Of a stretch of DNA of 64,000 bases, positions 32,914-44,220 are shown piece by piece. The notes under the pieces were generated by a model that made no database searches, was not told where the DNA came from, and worked only from the letters and a program-made list of their open reading frames with translations. Origin of the DNA: Nothopassalora personata (lineage: Eukaryota > Ascomycota > Dothideomycetes > Mycosphaerellales > Mycosphaerellaceae); NCBI GenBank assembly GCA_033816765.1, contig CM066295.1, positions 2,852,001 to 2,916,000 on the forward strand. Direction: 5' to 3'. The first letter of the stretch is position 1. Every line of letters begins with the position of its first letter. The translations under genes were made by a program, and so were the position numbers.

Positions 32914-34282
32914 CTACGCCGTAACCGCATTCGATCCTCGCAGCTCTCTATACGGCGCAGACTGCGGCAGAACACTATACTTCCCAACCGCCTCACTCGC
33001 CGGCGGTTCCGACAACTTCATATGGTTCCAGCATGCAGTGAAACCAAGATCGTCGGCGAAGAACAACTTCATCAAATCCTCGCTACAGGCCACACCACGG
33101 TCTGGCGAGTATGCTGCTGCTTTCTTGCCAATAGCCAACGCAATCATGGGAACAATTTCCGGCCATATCGTGAAGTTCGGCTCGATCGCATGCAGTTCGT
33201 GCATCATCTGTTGGTGCATTCCCTCGGCTGCGAGGTAGCCCATGTACATCGCTGCACTGCAGCGCTTGATGCCTGTCCAGGCTGCTATGTCGCCGACAGC
33301 GTAGTGACGAGGAGAGTCAACGAAGCGGAGGAGGTTGTTGATCGTGACGAAACCTTCGTCGTTCAATGTTGATTGTGGGAGATACGATGTCGTGGGGATC
33401 TGGGTTGAGACCGCGTTGATGACATGCGCGGCATCGATGTGCGAGCCGTCGGGGAAGGTGAGTTGTTGCATGGTCTTGCCGTTCTCCGCTGGAAGGGTCT
33501 TTGTGTCGATAACGCGGCCGCGGCCGAGCACGACTTGGACGTCTATCTCCCTCAAAGCTGCGAGTACGACTTCGCGGAACTCATCTGGGAGTGGCTCTGC
33601 GGAGAGGAGCTTGCCTCTCGACTGGATTAAAGTCACTTTCGTCGAGGGTTCCGTAACTTTCAGCTCGGCTGCCATTTCAACGCCGACGGCGCCTCCACCG
33701 ATCACTGTGATGCCAGCGTCTGCGGCTTTGATCGAGTCGACGTGATCAGCCGTCTCTTGGAGATACTGGTCTCTGGACAGCTTCTGAGGGACAACTGGGT
33801 AATTCCTCTTCAGTCCCGTCGCAGCGAGGAAGTAATCGTATGACTCCTCGAACGCTGCGCCAGACTTGGCGTCTCTGATACTCGCCACCTTGCTGTCGGG
33901 ATCCACTTTGATGAGACTTCCCTGTGTCCACCGTACTCTGGAATCTTGCAGTGCGGGAATGTCTTCGAATCTTACCCACATCTTTGGCGCATGTTCATTC
34001 GAAGCGAATGCCAGAGGGCAGCCGATCAAGTGCACTATCATGGTATCAGAATCGCCCTTGTCGACACCCAGGTAGCGAGAAGAACTCACAATACCCATCC
34101 CTCTCATCAACAATATGTATCTCCACCGGCACACCCTTCAACGCGACCTCATGCGGGACTTTCTCTGGCGCACCTCGCGCCGAGCGGCCAGCACACAGAT
34201 CCAGCAAGTTGACTACAGCTGCGATTCCGCCATACGAGCATCCGGCGACCAGAACCTTGAGAGGCGTTACGTATAAAGACAT
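32914..34282 (-). CDS. FSP1/AIF-like FAD-dependent NAD(P)H oxidoreductase
   Basis: Flavoprotein related to AIFM2/FSP1 (AMID) and yeast Ndi-like oxidoreductases, 437 residues. Exons 34090..34282 and 32914..34034 with a 55-nt intron (GTGAGT...GATAG); splicing gives ERDGY-LHLIGCPLA. The N-terminal FAD Rossmann motif is CSYGGIAAV (about 14-22) after VLVAG. The NAD(P)H-binding motif is GGGAVGVEMAAEL in the middle. A late flavin motif, YAVGDIA, is near the C-terminus. No signal peptide is seen. It is followed on the same strand, 289 nt further upstream, by the end of another flavoenzyme gene. The acceptor (quinone or other) cannot be inferred. Confidence 0.87.
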
Positions 34283-34438
34283 TGTGTATTTATGTTTGGA
34301 GACTGACTGCTAGAAGAGGAAACATCTGATAACTTTGGCTTTTCATGTTATCAGATCTGCCAAGGAGCGCGCTACACTCCGAGGCGTTGTTGATCGTATT
34401 CGTATCATATCTTGTCAGGCTTGGCGGTTGGTCGCAAG

Positions 34439-34456
34439 TACAGTACAGTACAGTAG
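34439..34456. repeat. (TACAG)n pentamer tract
   Basis: TACAGTACAGTACAGTAG: three copies plus part of the unit, about 160 nt upstream of the FSP1/AIF-like start at 34282. Same unit (other strand) as at 24045-24061. Confidence 0.8.
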
Positions 34457-34570
34457 TCCGTTGTGAGGACGCCAAGCTTCGACAAGATCGCTAGGAGACT
34501 CGGACTTACTCAACAGTCCGATGGCTTACGAAAGGAGACAACGAGACAGCGGCTGTTCATCGGACGCACA

Positions 34571-36125
34571 CTATGCGCGAGCCAAGCCCTGGGGATAGTC
34601 AAACAGTGTATTCGGATCCTCCTTCGCCTTGATCGACTTCAGACGACCCAAGGCCTCGCCATAGTACTGCTGTGCCCAATCCTGCAGCCGGGGGTCGACG
34701 TAGTTGATGTATGCCTGCCAGGTGTCATCTGGGTTCGTAGCCTTGACTGCATTGACCACGCCATCCACCGCTTTGTTTACCTCCTCTTGCTCCTGCGGCC
34801 TGTCGAATCCTGGATAGCCGTTAACGTAGATCTGGCTGAGGAAGAGTGCTTCGCGGTGTCCGGCAACGGCGAATGCAGAATCGCCGTGAGGCTGCTCAGC
34901 ATTGGTGCCAGAGCCTGCGCCGTTGAGGTCGAAGGACAGCGATGTGCCGGTGCCATGCAGACCGACGGTCTTCTGGACAGCTTCAGTGATGGCCAACGCG
35001 CTCTCCTTCGAGTATCCTGGTGAGCCGTCGTCCATCAACGACTTGGCATAGTATGGCACCTTGGTTGGAGGCGCGTTCAAGTCACCCATCAGATCTGTGA
35101 GAGTCTCGACCCAAATTGGAAATTCTGTGTTGTTGAACTCGCCAACCTTGATACCTCGGCCTTCGAAATTGTCCAAAATCCTCTTCTTGATCTCCAGGAA
35201 CTCCTCCAGAGGACCAAGATACTGCCCAATGAATCGGCATGCACCTGGATTACTAGTTCCTTCTCCATACATGAGGAGCTGCGCGCCTAGCTTGGAAGAT
35301 AGTCCGTTGACATCGGCAGGGTGAAGGCCCATCTCTTGGAAGCCAACCAAAGCCTCCGCACACTCCTCGTTCGTCTGAAAGATTGTCTTGTAGTTGACCG
35401 ACTTCGGCGGAGCTGTCTCGACATTAAAAGTGATCGAGGTAACGACACCAAAGTTGTTGGCGCCTGCACCACGCATAGCCCACCACAGGTCACCATCAGC
35501 GCCTGTCGAAGACGGGAGGATGTCTCTGATTTCACCCTTGGCGTCGACGATCGTCAGGAAAACAATGTGATCCAGGAGCCATCCCCACTTCCGACTCGAG
35601 AAGCCCCAGCCACCTCCTAGAGAGTGACCGACTACACCGACGCTGGAGCATGTGCCGTGAGGCAGACCAAAACCCTTCTCGCCGATGCGCTGTGCGATTG
35701 GGCCGATCTTCATACCTGCGCCGGCCGTGACGGTACTTCCGGGCCTCGTCGAGTTCGATGTCCTGGAGCTTGCTCGCGTCGATGACTACGAATCCATCAT
35801 TGCCGCCGAGAGCGTAGGCGGCATAGCCATGGCCTCCGCCGAAACTCGACAACTTGGTAGCGCCCTGCTCTGTAACTACACACTTGACGATGGCTGCGGT
35901 CTCTTCCGTCGAGTTGGGTTGTAGGATCGCGGCGGGTTGGTAGTTGTAGTTGGTGTTTTGTGACTTGGCAGTGTCGTTGTACTCTGTTGACTGTGGGTAG
36001 GAGACTGTTGCTTGTGTATTTTGTAGACAGCCCTGCAGTGAGTCTGATGCTGCTTGCTTCACTGATAGTACATTGGTCGCTAGGCCGAGGAGTATGCTTC
36101 CTCGAAGGAGCGACTGCAAAGCCAT
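34571..36125 (-). CDS. Secreted berberine-bridge-like FAD-linked oxidase, frameshifted
   Basis: FAD_binding_4 plus BBE-type oxidase, about 517 residues if read through. ATG at 36125 opens a signal peptide (MALQSLLRGSILLGLATNVLS). FAD domain: SFGGGHGYAAYALGG (flavin-linking His) and GTCSSVGVVGHSLGGGWG (flavin-linking Cys), so double covalent FAD attachment is likely. The C-terminal BBE motif, YYGEALGRLKSIKAKEDPNTLFDYPQ, is complete in its key residues. The frame breaks at 35741-35743: one extra base in a GGG run (CCC on the sense strand) separates LDEA from GSTVTAGAGMKIGP. Everything else is intact, so either an assembly error in a homopolymer or a very recent mutation is possible. No intron fits. 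Confidence 0.85.
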
Positions 36126-37495
36126 TTTGACAGATGGGTTGGGCGAGTATTCAGGAAAGAATCGGAAGCACGAAGAAGAATTGTTGTTGTTGTGTGTGCT
36201 CGAGCACAGACAACACCAGTACCGTTCACATGCATTCGGCACTGCGTTTGATGTGGCGTTGTAACTTTTGTCTTGCCTCGAACGCGTGGCGAAGTCAGGT
36301 CACGCACAGATGGAAACACCCCAGAACTAGGCAATGGAGGACCTATTTGACAACGCATAGCCTGTGAGGCAAGACGTCGTGTCGCTCGCTAATCTTCTTA
36401 ACAAGAGTTCCCTGCCTATGATCGTGTATAGAGCTAATAAGAGCCTGAGCTGTGGCTTGGCGCTGTCTTACGACCGCTTCCTTGGACAATGGTCGGATCA
36501 ACGATACAACCGCTATACGGCTCTCAGCCTTTCAAGTCGGCACTGCTATCATCGAGTATGTACGTACAGTCATTACAGCTATCGATTTGAGCTTATTCAA
36601 TAATCGAGTATTAGCAGACATGCCGCGGAGAAATATGAAAAGGGCCTAAGTAGTGGCTAATGCTTGTTCAACTTTCATACCTGGACCTTGCAAAGCTGGA
36701 AGCAATTGCGGCCGCGCGCGGAGAAAAACTCGTAGCTGCTCGTGTCTTCCGAAGCCAGCTTTAAGAGCTACCGGTCGTCTTGCAGGAGTGCACGACCTCA
36801 CGTCTGGCCTTGACTCTCGGAATGGTGCTGCTTGAAGCGACTCTGGAACAGCTGTTCATGAGCAATGTATGCTTGCCGGTAGCCATCTTCGGTTTGGCGG
36901 TCCTCGCCTTCTTCTTCTACCTCTTGATGTTTGAGCTGATTTCTCGTCGAGTTCGATGGGCAATAGGACCCAGGCATCCGGTCTGAAGTCAATGGGAAGA
37001 GATGAATACCTTGGTGCCACATACTACAGGAAATCTAGCTGGCGGCAACGTACCGGCGAAGTACGAAGGGTAGCACGCACCACGGCGATGATGTCGTGTA
37101 GGGTGAAGATATCAGAAGCGGCGCAGACAATGCAAAGCGTTGAGCAATCATTACCGAGAGCATCGTGCCTTCTTGGAAATATCTCTTCACCACAACAGGT
37201 GCGGTCCACCAGCTGCAGCACAGCAGGTCCTGAAAGAGCTGCTGCCCCGGTGGCAGCGTTGCATTGCCAAGGCAAGATGTGGACCTGCCGGGAACATGGC
37301 GACATCGCCCCACGAGATTCGCAACTTCACGCGTGCAAACTCGAACTCAAGCGATCGATCTAATGCAACGATGCCCGTCAACCACATGATGCGAGAGGAC
37401 CACGATATTGGGGGTGGCAAGATGGTATATCGTGGCATTACCACGCCGTATCATGTTGTCCGGGACACTCGACATCTTTCCCGCAGTCCTCGGCC
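36126..37495. promoter_or_regulatory. Divergent 1.4-kb region, oxidase / UNC93-like transporter
   Basis: Long gap between two outward-facing genes. No convincing gene, RNA or repeat is seen. Open frames are short and without domains. Confidence 0.4.
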
Positions 37496-39083
37496 ATGGC
37501 AGACCTAGTACCTGCGAAGGTTCCTACGACCACAACGACCGTAGCGGATTCAGTGCTACCATTTGATGAACGAGTCAAGCCTGTCAAACGAACTTGGTAT
37601 CGGACAACACTCTTCAATGCCTTCGTGATCGGTGCAGTCGGCTTCATCGCCCCAGGCTTATGGAATGCCATGAACTCGCTCGGAGCTGGAGGAGCACAAT
37701 CGCCTTTCCTCGTGAACGCCGCAAATGCTCTGGTCTTCGGTCTGACGGGCTTCCTCTGCCTCTTCGGCGGACCCATCGCCAACAGAATTGGACTTGACAA
37801 GACGCTTCTGCTTGGAGCAGTAGGGTATCCGGTTTACTCCACGGGACTCTACTGCAACAATCGATACGGCAACGAATGGCTAGTCCTGGTTGGTGCCGTG
37901 ACTTGCGGTCTGTCTGCAGGGCTCTTCTGGGCCAGCGAAGGCGCTGTCGCTCTAGGATACCCTGAACCAGGCAAGCGTGGACGATACATGAACATTTGGC
38001 TCTGGTTCCGGACTGGTGGACCTCTCCTTGGTGGAGCGATTGTTCTTGCCCTCAACAACGATGCTGGTGCGAAGACGAAAGGCAAGGTGGGCTACCAGAC
38101 GTATCTCGTCTTCATCGCTTTACAGTGCTTGGCTGCGCCTATCGCACTGCTGCTCAGCCCGCCGGAGAAAGTGCAGAGAGCGGATGGTAGTCGGGTCATT
38201 GTGCGAGCGGAGAAGAGCTTCAAGGCGGAGTTCTATGCTTTGTGGCAGGTGACTAAGAGGAAGGAGATTCTGTTGCTGCTGCCGGTGTTCTGGGCGGCGT
38301 ACTTCAATCAGTATAGTGGCAACTTCCAAACGTAAGTGATCTGCAGGAATGAGTTTGTTGTCTGTCCAAACACATGCACGTGCTTGTTCCAGCGTCAACA
38401 GCGCCTCAGTATGAGCATGACCAACGCCTTCGAGTTTAGGTACTACTTCGGCGTTCGAGCACGAGCTTTGATCGGCTTCGTGAGCAACTTTGGCACTCTG
38501 CTGTCCTCACAAATCATCAGTACCCTCCTGGACTACAAGGGCTTCACAGTCAAGAAGCGTATCACGATCGGCTACTACTACGTCGTGGTCATCCACGTTA
38601 TCGCCTGGGTCTACGGCTGGGTAATCCAAGAAAAGTACACCCGCACCGAGCCAGTCTTCGACTGGGTCGACAAAGGTTTCGTCGAAGGCTTCTTCGTGCT
38701 GCTACTTTGGCAGTTCGCACAACAAGCGCTGCAGAACTGGCTGTACTATTTCTTGTCGACAAGCACGGACAACATCTCCGAGCTGGCACGATTTTCTGGC
38801 GTGCTTAGAGGGCAGGAGAGTTTTGCTCAGGCCGTGTCCTTTGGGATCAATACGAAGAAGTGGGTCGGCGGCAGAGTGCCGTTGGCGGTGAATACGATAC
38901 TGCTGGGTAAGTTCTGTGATGTTCTTGGCATTATCTTTGACTTACTTCGTTGCAGGCATTGCTGTTGTGCCGACATGGTTGGCGATGAGGGACCACGTGC
39001 CAGTGGAGACGGACAAGTTCGCCGCCGCAGCGGTTGTGGAAGCGCATGAGGTGGATTCGGGCAAGTCGAGTCATCTTTTATAA
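37496..39083 (+). CDS. UNC93-like MFS transporter
   Basis: Multi-pass membrane protein of the UNC93/MFS family, 476 residues, three exons: 37496..38331, 38440..38906 and 38956..39083. Introns are 108 and 49 nt; splicing restores NFQT-YYFGVRARAL and TILLG-IAVVPTW. The start MADLVPAKV follows a GGCC context. The family motif near the first helix is FNAFVIGAVGFIAPGLWNAMNSLG; later helices include LLGAVGYPVYSTGLYC, ASEGAVALGYPEPGKRGRY (cytoplasmic loop) and FWAAYFNQY. About 11-12 hydrophobic segments in total. It lies divergent to the BBE-like oxidase. Substrate unknown. Confidence 0.9.
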
Positions 39084-39377
39084 TCGAGGCATATACCTCG
39101 TGATCAACGTTTCCGTGGAAGAGACGAAGTTATAGCGCACGATACATGGAATATACATGTCAGTGAATGACGAAAGTACGAGAGGCGATGAGGGCTTGTG
39201 CCGAGATCCGCTGTGATGTCACGCCACGTGAGGTGATCGCCAAGCACATGCCTGACAGTAGAACTAGTCTTTCCAGATTGAGGCGCTCAAGACATACAGT
39301 AACTATCGGACATTCCCCATCGACAGTATAGCAACTTGAGCAGGAGTCAATCAAACAATACCCAACATCCGGCAATC

Positions 39378-40174
39378 ATGGCTTCCGGCTCAACGCCAGC
39401 GACGCCTCTCCTCTACAGCTGCATCGCCTACCACAACACCGTCCTCGCCGAGCACACTACCGTCGCCGCCTCGAAGACCTCCAACGTCGCCTCCGTCGTG
39501 CTCCCCAAAATCTCCCACGACTCTCCTCAGAAGCTCACATTCACCGACCAGAACAACAACACCTTCATCCACTACATCGCAGACGCCGCGCCTTCCAGCT
39601 CCGATCCCGACTCCCTCTCCGCCGATGGCCTCACATATTTGGTAGTCGCGAGAGCCGACCTAGGCCGCCGCGTACCTTTCGGCTACCTCGTCGAGATCAA
39701 AAAGCGCTTCCTCAAGCAGTTTGATCCCGAGCGGACGAACTTCTCCAGCCTACCGAGCTACGGCGCGGCAGCATTCAATGCGACGCTGAAGGAGATTATG
39801 GTGCACTACGGCACGACGAAAGCAGGACAGGATGATGCGTTCAAAAACGTGCAGAGTGAGATTGACAATGTGCGAGGGATCATGACGGAGAATATTGAGA
39901 GGGTGCTGGAACGAGGCGAGAGGATTGATTTGTTGGTTGATAAGACGGATAGGCTGGGAGGGAGTGCGGCGGATTTCAGGGTGAGGAGTCGTGGGTTGAG
40001 GAGGAAGATGTGGTGGAAGAATGTTAGGCTGATGATGCTTTTGACGGTGGTCATTGTGTTTTTGGTATATCTTTTCGTGGGGTTTGGGTGTGGGTTGCCT
40101 GGTAAGTGATATGACTGCTACAATGGAAAGTGCATACTGACTTTGCTGCAGCTTGGGGAAAGTGCATTGGCTGA
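39378..40174 (+). CDS. VAMP7-type longin R-SNARE
   Basis: Vesicle SNARE of the VAMP7/Nyv1 class for endosome-vacuole fusion, 248 residues. Exons 39378..40101 and 40152..40174; the second exon adds only AWGKCIG, after a 50-nt intron (GTAAGT...CTGCAG). N-terminal longin domain (LLYSCIAYHNTVLAEH to about residue 140). SNARE coil about 160-218 (VQSEIDNVRGIMTENIERVLERGERIDLLVDKT), with the central Arg of ERVLERGERI as the zero-layer residue. The C-terminal membrane anchor is LMMLLTVVIVFLVYLFVGFG. The length and order are normal. The small last exon encoding the lumenal tail is easily missed. Confidence 0.92.
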
Positions 40175-40591
40175 AGGAGGCGATGATTTGACCACAAGCA
40201 ACGAGATCACGATTCGATATGAGGCAACGACGTTGGGATGGAAAAGGCGCAGGACCAGGCTTCTGAACAGCGATGCTATTCGATGGTTCGGCATGTACTA
40301 ACACTGTATACTGATATTAGTACTCTTCTGATTGTAGCATCTCACTTCCGAACAATCGAGTTCGGACACCAGGAAGCTTGTCTCGAGCTCTCCCCAGCTT
40401 TCGTCATAGTACATGCCGACTGCTCTTGCAGATCCAGCATTGATCAGCATTGATTACTGAACCACACATCCTTCTTGGACATATATCTATCAGCGACAGC
40501 ATCAAAGGACAGAACCTCGCCAAAGACCACTCTCTCGCCCAATACATCACAACCACCTGATCCACCTACCAACACCCCACAAGCCGCAACA
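40175..40591. other. Intergenic, SNARE gene to tautomerase gene
   Basis: Presumed 3' and 5' flanking sequence. The frame upstream of the tautomerase ATG is open but has no ATG and no conserved content. Confidence 0.4.
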
Positions 40592-41222
40592 ATGCCCCTC
40601 TACGAAATCCAACACATCTGCCCCCTAACCCCCTCCCAACAAGACGAACTCGCGCAAGCCATAACACGCATCCACAGCACAAAATTCACGACCCCCAAGA
40701 TGTTCGTCAACGTCAAGTTCACCGACGCCCGCGAGCACGTAACTTATATCGGCGGGAAGAGAAAGAGTGGAAACCATATAGTTGCGAATGTCCGTGTGGG
40801 ACCGAGTAGGACGCAGAAAGACTGGGATAGTCTATGTTCAGAGATTGTAGAAGAGTGGAATCGGATTGTGCCGATGCCGAAGGTAAAGAGGAGTGCGCCG
40901 GATGAGGATCATACGTTGAGGAGTTGTATTTTGCTTGGAGGCATGATTGGAGGGTATGAGGCGGGTTTTATGATACCGCCGGCGGGTGGGGATGTGCAGT
41001 GGTGAGTACTCATCTCGCGAGAGAGGGGAGGCTGGTGTATCTTGCTAATGTCAGGCTTGCAGGATGAAGGATAATTGGGACGAGTTCAAGATGAAGGCAG
41101 AGAGTGATGAGGAGTTTAGGGACCTTGTGGAGGAGGTTGAGAGCAGGGGACTTATGAATGGGGCTGGGAAGAGCACGAAGGAGAAGCTGGAGGAGGCGTT
41201 GGGGTGGGGGGATAGTGCTTAG
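40592..41222 (+). CDS. Tautomerase-superfamily protein (cis-CaaD-like)
   Basis: A 189-residue protein resembling the cis-3-chloroacrylic acid dehalogenase-like group of the tautomerase superfamily. Exons 40592..41001 and 41063..41222; the 61-nt intron ends TTGCAG and splicing gives DVQW-MKDNWDEF. The ATG at 40592 is supported because it places Pro directly after Met (MPLYEIQH): the N-terminal proline is the catalytic base of this superfamily. Further support is the beta-alpha-beta pattern (PLTPSQQDELAQAITRIHS, MFVNVKFTDA) and VRVGPSRTQKDWDSL. The C-terminal extension is highly charged. Natural substrate unknown. Confidence 0.8.
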
Positions 41223-41533
41223 GTCAGTCTGCTGACGAGTAGGGAGGTATGCGTGGTTGATCCCTTCTATGCGTGAGTATCTCACGCCGCGTTTCATCTT
41301 GTAACGCTTGGACGTTGCAGCTCATAGCGTTTGCTCTCACTTTCTCCGTGACCCATCTTCCAGCTTGACCGCTATCTTTCCCTTTACTCACCGCACCGTC
41401 CTTCCTCCCTGCCACATACCAATACATACCACCAACTTGACGAACACAACTCTCACAACACGTCAATCGAAGCTAAAGCATAGCAACCACACGAGTTGTA
41501 CCGGACCGTACGAAACTGACTTTCTATCATGAT
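41223..41533. other. Intergenic, tautomerase gene to F-box-like gene
   Basis: Flanking sequence, pyrimidine-rich towards the right as in a 5' leader. Nothing else is recognised. Confidence 0.4.
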
Positions 41534-42190
41534 ATGACCATGTCGACCTCCACTAACAACAATGGCAACGCCCAGCAACCGGCTCCCTCCGCCGCCGCTC
41601 AAGTCTTCGGTATTGCTGAGCTTTGCAAGAAGATCCATCTAGAGCTCGACATGGCCAGCATTCTTCGCGCTCAGCGGGTCTCTAAAGATTGCAGAGACAC
41701 GATCGCTGGCTCAAAGAAGTTGCAAGAGGCTCTGTTTTACCGCAAGGTCTCAGGAGATGGCACTCCCCTCGGCACCAACGGCGTCAACCCCTTGGCTTTC
41801 AGCAACAGCTTTGCTCAGGGAGGACGACTCCGCTACGAGACCCTGGGACTAGACTGTACCATAAGCTGTCGCCCGATGGGACCCCTTGGCGGCGCTAATG
41901 AGTATTACATCAACACCTGCATCACTTCCACGCAGTGGAAACAAGTCGACCACTATCGGCCATCTTGGTGCAACATGTACCCATTGCAGCCACCGGCCTT
42001 CATCGATGACCCTCCCTACTTCGAGCTATCGGAGGTCAAAGACCAGCCGTACGAGGAAAAGGACGCTGTTTACAACGACTTCGTGTACGTAGGCGACATG
42101 GAAAACATGACCCTAGGAGAGATCTGTGAGGCTGTGCTCACTGAGGCAGGGAAGACCATCTTCGAGGTACAGTTTGACAAGGACGATTGA
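41534..42190 (+). CDS. F-box-like protein
   Basis: 218 residues, single exon; starts at 41534 or the second Met at 41540. The N-terminal part has the fungal F-box-like pattern: AAQVFGIAELCKKIHLELDMASILRAQRVSKDCRDTI (written here as overlapping motifs VFGIAEL, LDMASILRAQRVSK and SKKLQEALFYRKV). Such proteins usually link to Skp1 in SCF ubiquitin ligases. The C-terminal part is not recognised; it has an acidic end (FDKDD). The family is common in Dothideomycetes. The specific target is unknown. Confidence 0.75.
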   Translation: MTMSTSTNNNGNAQQPAPSAAAQVFGIAELCKKIHLELDMASILRAQRVSKDCRDTIAGSKKLQEALFYRKVSGDGTPLGTNGVNPLAFSNSFAQGGRLRYETLGLDCTISCRPMGPLGGANEYYINTCITSTQWKQVDHYRPSWCNMYPLQPPAFIDDPPYFELSEVKDQPYEEKDAVYNDFVYVGDMENMTLGEICEAVLTEAGKTIFEVQFDKDD

Positions 42191-43351
42191 GCTACTTCAT
42201 GGTTTGGGTTCTCAAAGGTCAAGCGGCTAGAAGTCTGTAGATGGACTCATTAGATGGCAAGGCACATTGGAGGCTGTACAAAGTCTTCGTGCAGCCACTG
42301 CACGGGCTCGTCGAGTCTGGTATCATGATGGACAGCGGCATTGGCAAGTTATTGGAGATTGAGAGGGTTTCGAGATAGTTCATCACGAGGCGTCAACTCG
42401 GGACACTCTTGAGAGTATGACCGTGACAATATTCGTGAAAGGTTGATTCCATAGGCTGCACTAGCTATGTTCTCGGGATAGCTGCAAGACTGCAATGGGA
42501 TCAGTTGGGCTAAAACTCCCGATCATCAGATGGCCGTTGCAACTGAGGAGGTCGTGACTTTTATTGCGCTTGCTCAGCTGGCGCCTAATATCGCGTCCTT
42601 CCGTTACAACACCCGGCAAGACTCTATCAATCCGTGAATCTCTACTCGCGATTAACGAACCTGATGCCCAGCCCAGCATCTCATCGACAACGAAACATTG
42701 CGACTCCACATAGGCCGTCATTGATAATGCCATGAACACCAATACGAGTGCCGTTGCAATCTTCAGGGATGCTGCCGTCTCCCGCGTTTGCTCCTCGAAG
42801 CAATTCTTCTTCACCTCGACATATGCGACCTCCTCAGGTCTCAACGCGTCGTCAAGCAATGGAAGAGCAGCTCTCAGAAGTTGTAAGAAACACTGTGCTT
42901 CTGCCAAGTAGAATTTTGGGGAGGAAATTTAACTTGGGTACCCAAGGCATGAACACCTTAGCCATCAGCAAGTTTCATCTGGGCGATGAGCGCGGCCTGC
43001 GCCATACGCATTCAATGAATGCCTCCTGCACTCTTAACTGCTGGTATCGCGCATGCATACCAAGGCAGCGCCATGTCCGACCTCGAGACTGTCATCGGCA
43101 GTAATACTGGTTGGCAAGCGCCACGGGGATCCGACTATGTGTGGCCGTCATGGCTGGACATGGACCGTATAGTGCAATGACAGCCCGCATATAACACCAT
43201 TTCAAGACCAAGGGCGGCGAACCGTGTGAGGATCGCGAAGAGAATGGCATGTGGGACGACGAGGCTCGGCAGAAGAGAATACATAAACCGCAGAGAAATT
43301 GGTTGCCTGATTTTCAAAACGGCTCAAGCACCATGTTCCCGTCGTGCATAC
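42191..43351. other. Gene-free 1.2-kb stretch
   Basis: Convergent flanks of the F-box-like and Rpr2-like genes. One minus-strand frame (42461-42907) includes a hydrophobic segment (ALVLVFMALSMTAYV), but it has no ATG near its beginning and I do not call it. Confidence 0.4.
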
Positions 43352-43912
43352 TCAAGTCTTGATGAAATCCATAAGATCCAGACCAAGACCCTTCTTCGGC
43401 TCCATAGTCTTCCGTTCTGCAAGCAAAGACTGCAAGCTCGATTTCTTGTGCCGACTGCGCTTCTTCACGCCAGTCTCATTCGTGCTTGATGGTGGCGTGA
43501 TCGAGCGCTGAGGAGGCTGATCCTGTGCCTGTACCGCCACCACTTTCTTGCTCTCGGGAGGAGTCTTGACCAGGGGTTGTTGCGGCGACGGTTGGTCTCC
43601 GCACCGTCTTGCATGTTGGATTGTAGTGAAGCTGTTGCATCGATTGCATTGCACAGTCATTCCTTTCGTGCCTCTGTCTTGTTCGAGTCGTTCCTGCCGT
43701 GTTCGCTTCTTGGTCTTGATGAAGCAGTTCCATCCTGCTATGAGGGATTCGCCACATCCTCCGCAAACACCGCCAGCCTTCAGAGACTTCGACTCATTCT
43801 CCTGCGTCGAGTCGAGTCGTGTCGAACGCAGTTGAGCAGCAATCGTTGGAGATGAAAATGCTAGTAAGTCGGCTGCTTCATCGAGAAATTTCAGTCGTGC
43901 TGTCGAGGCCAT
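43352..43912 (-). CDS. RNase P/MRP zinc-ribbon subunit (Rpr2/Snm1-like)
   Basis: 186 residues, single exon, ATG at 43912 (MASTARLKFL). Resembles the Rpr2/Rpp21/SNM1 family, protein subunits of the nuclear RNase P or RNase MRP ribonucleoproteins that process tRNA and rRNA precursors. The N-terminal helix (LDEAADLLAFSSPTIAAQL) precedes two zinc-binding cysteine pairs: CGGC (in GGVCGGCGESLIAGWNC) and CNRC (in GMTVQCNRCNSF). The C-terminal half is basic and disordered (KKRSRHKKSS). Choice between Snm1 (MRP) and Rpr2 (P) is not possible by eye, though SLIAGWNCFIK fits the Snm1-like side. Confidence 0.8.
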   Translation of the reverse strand: MASTARLKFLDEAADLLAFSSPTIAAQLRSTRLDSTQENESKSLKAGGVCGGCGESLIAGWNCFIKTKKRTRQERLEQDRGTKGMTVQCNRCNSFTTIQHARRCGDQPSPQQPLVKTPPESKKVVAVQAQDQPPQRSITPPSSTNETGVKKRSRHKKSSLQSLLAERKTMEPKKGLGLDLMDFIKT

Positions 43913-44220
43913 CGAGAGGACGCCTAGACAACTATGATGTCTCGATCATTCAGCCCGGATCCTCATGGTGTATTTGGAGTGTGGTTGAGGTGATGGAGAC
44001 TATGCAGAAGTCAAGACGAGAAGCACGCAAGATTGTCACGATTTCTGACCGACCTCGACTTCATGCCGGACTCTCGGTAAAGATCAACCACAGTTTAAAG
44101 AAATTCATTAACTGCATCTACAACTCGACATCACCGCCGCGCTGGAAGGAAGACCGCAAAGGAAGACCAAGAGTGAAGAAGACTTCCAATTGAGCTCATA
44201 ATCCCAGTCACATCGCCAAA
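43913..44220. promoter_or_regulatory. Divergent intergenic region, Rpr2-like / BCP1
   Basis: Promoter-sized gap of about 300 nt between two outward-facing ribosome/RNA-related genes. Possible co-regulation through a shared promoter is inference only. Confidence 0.4.

Noticed and set aside
42461..42907. Minus-strand frame with one hydrophobic segment
   Set aside because: No ATG near its start, no exon partners and no family similarity; a single hydrophobic stretch is not enough.
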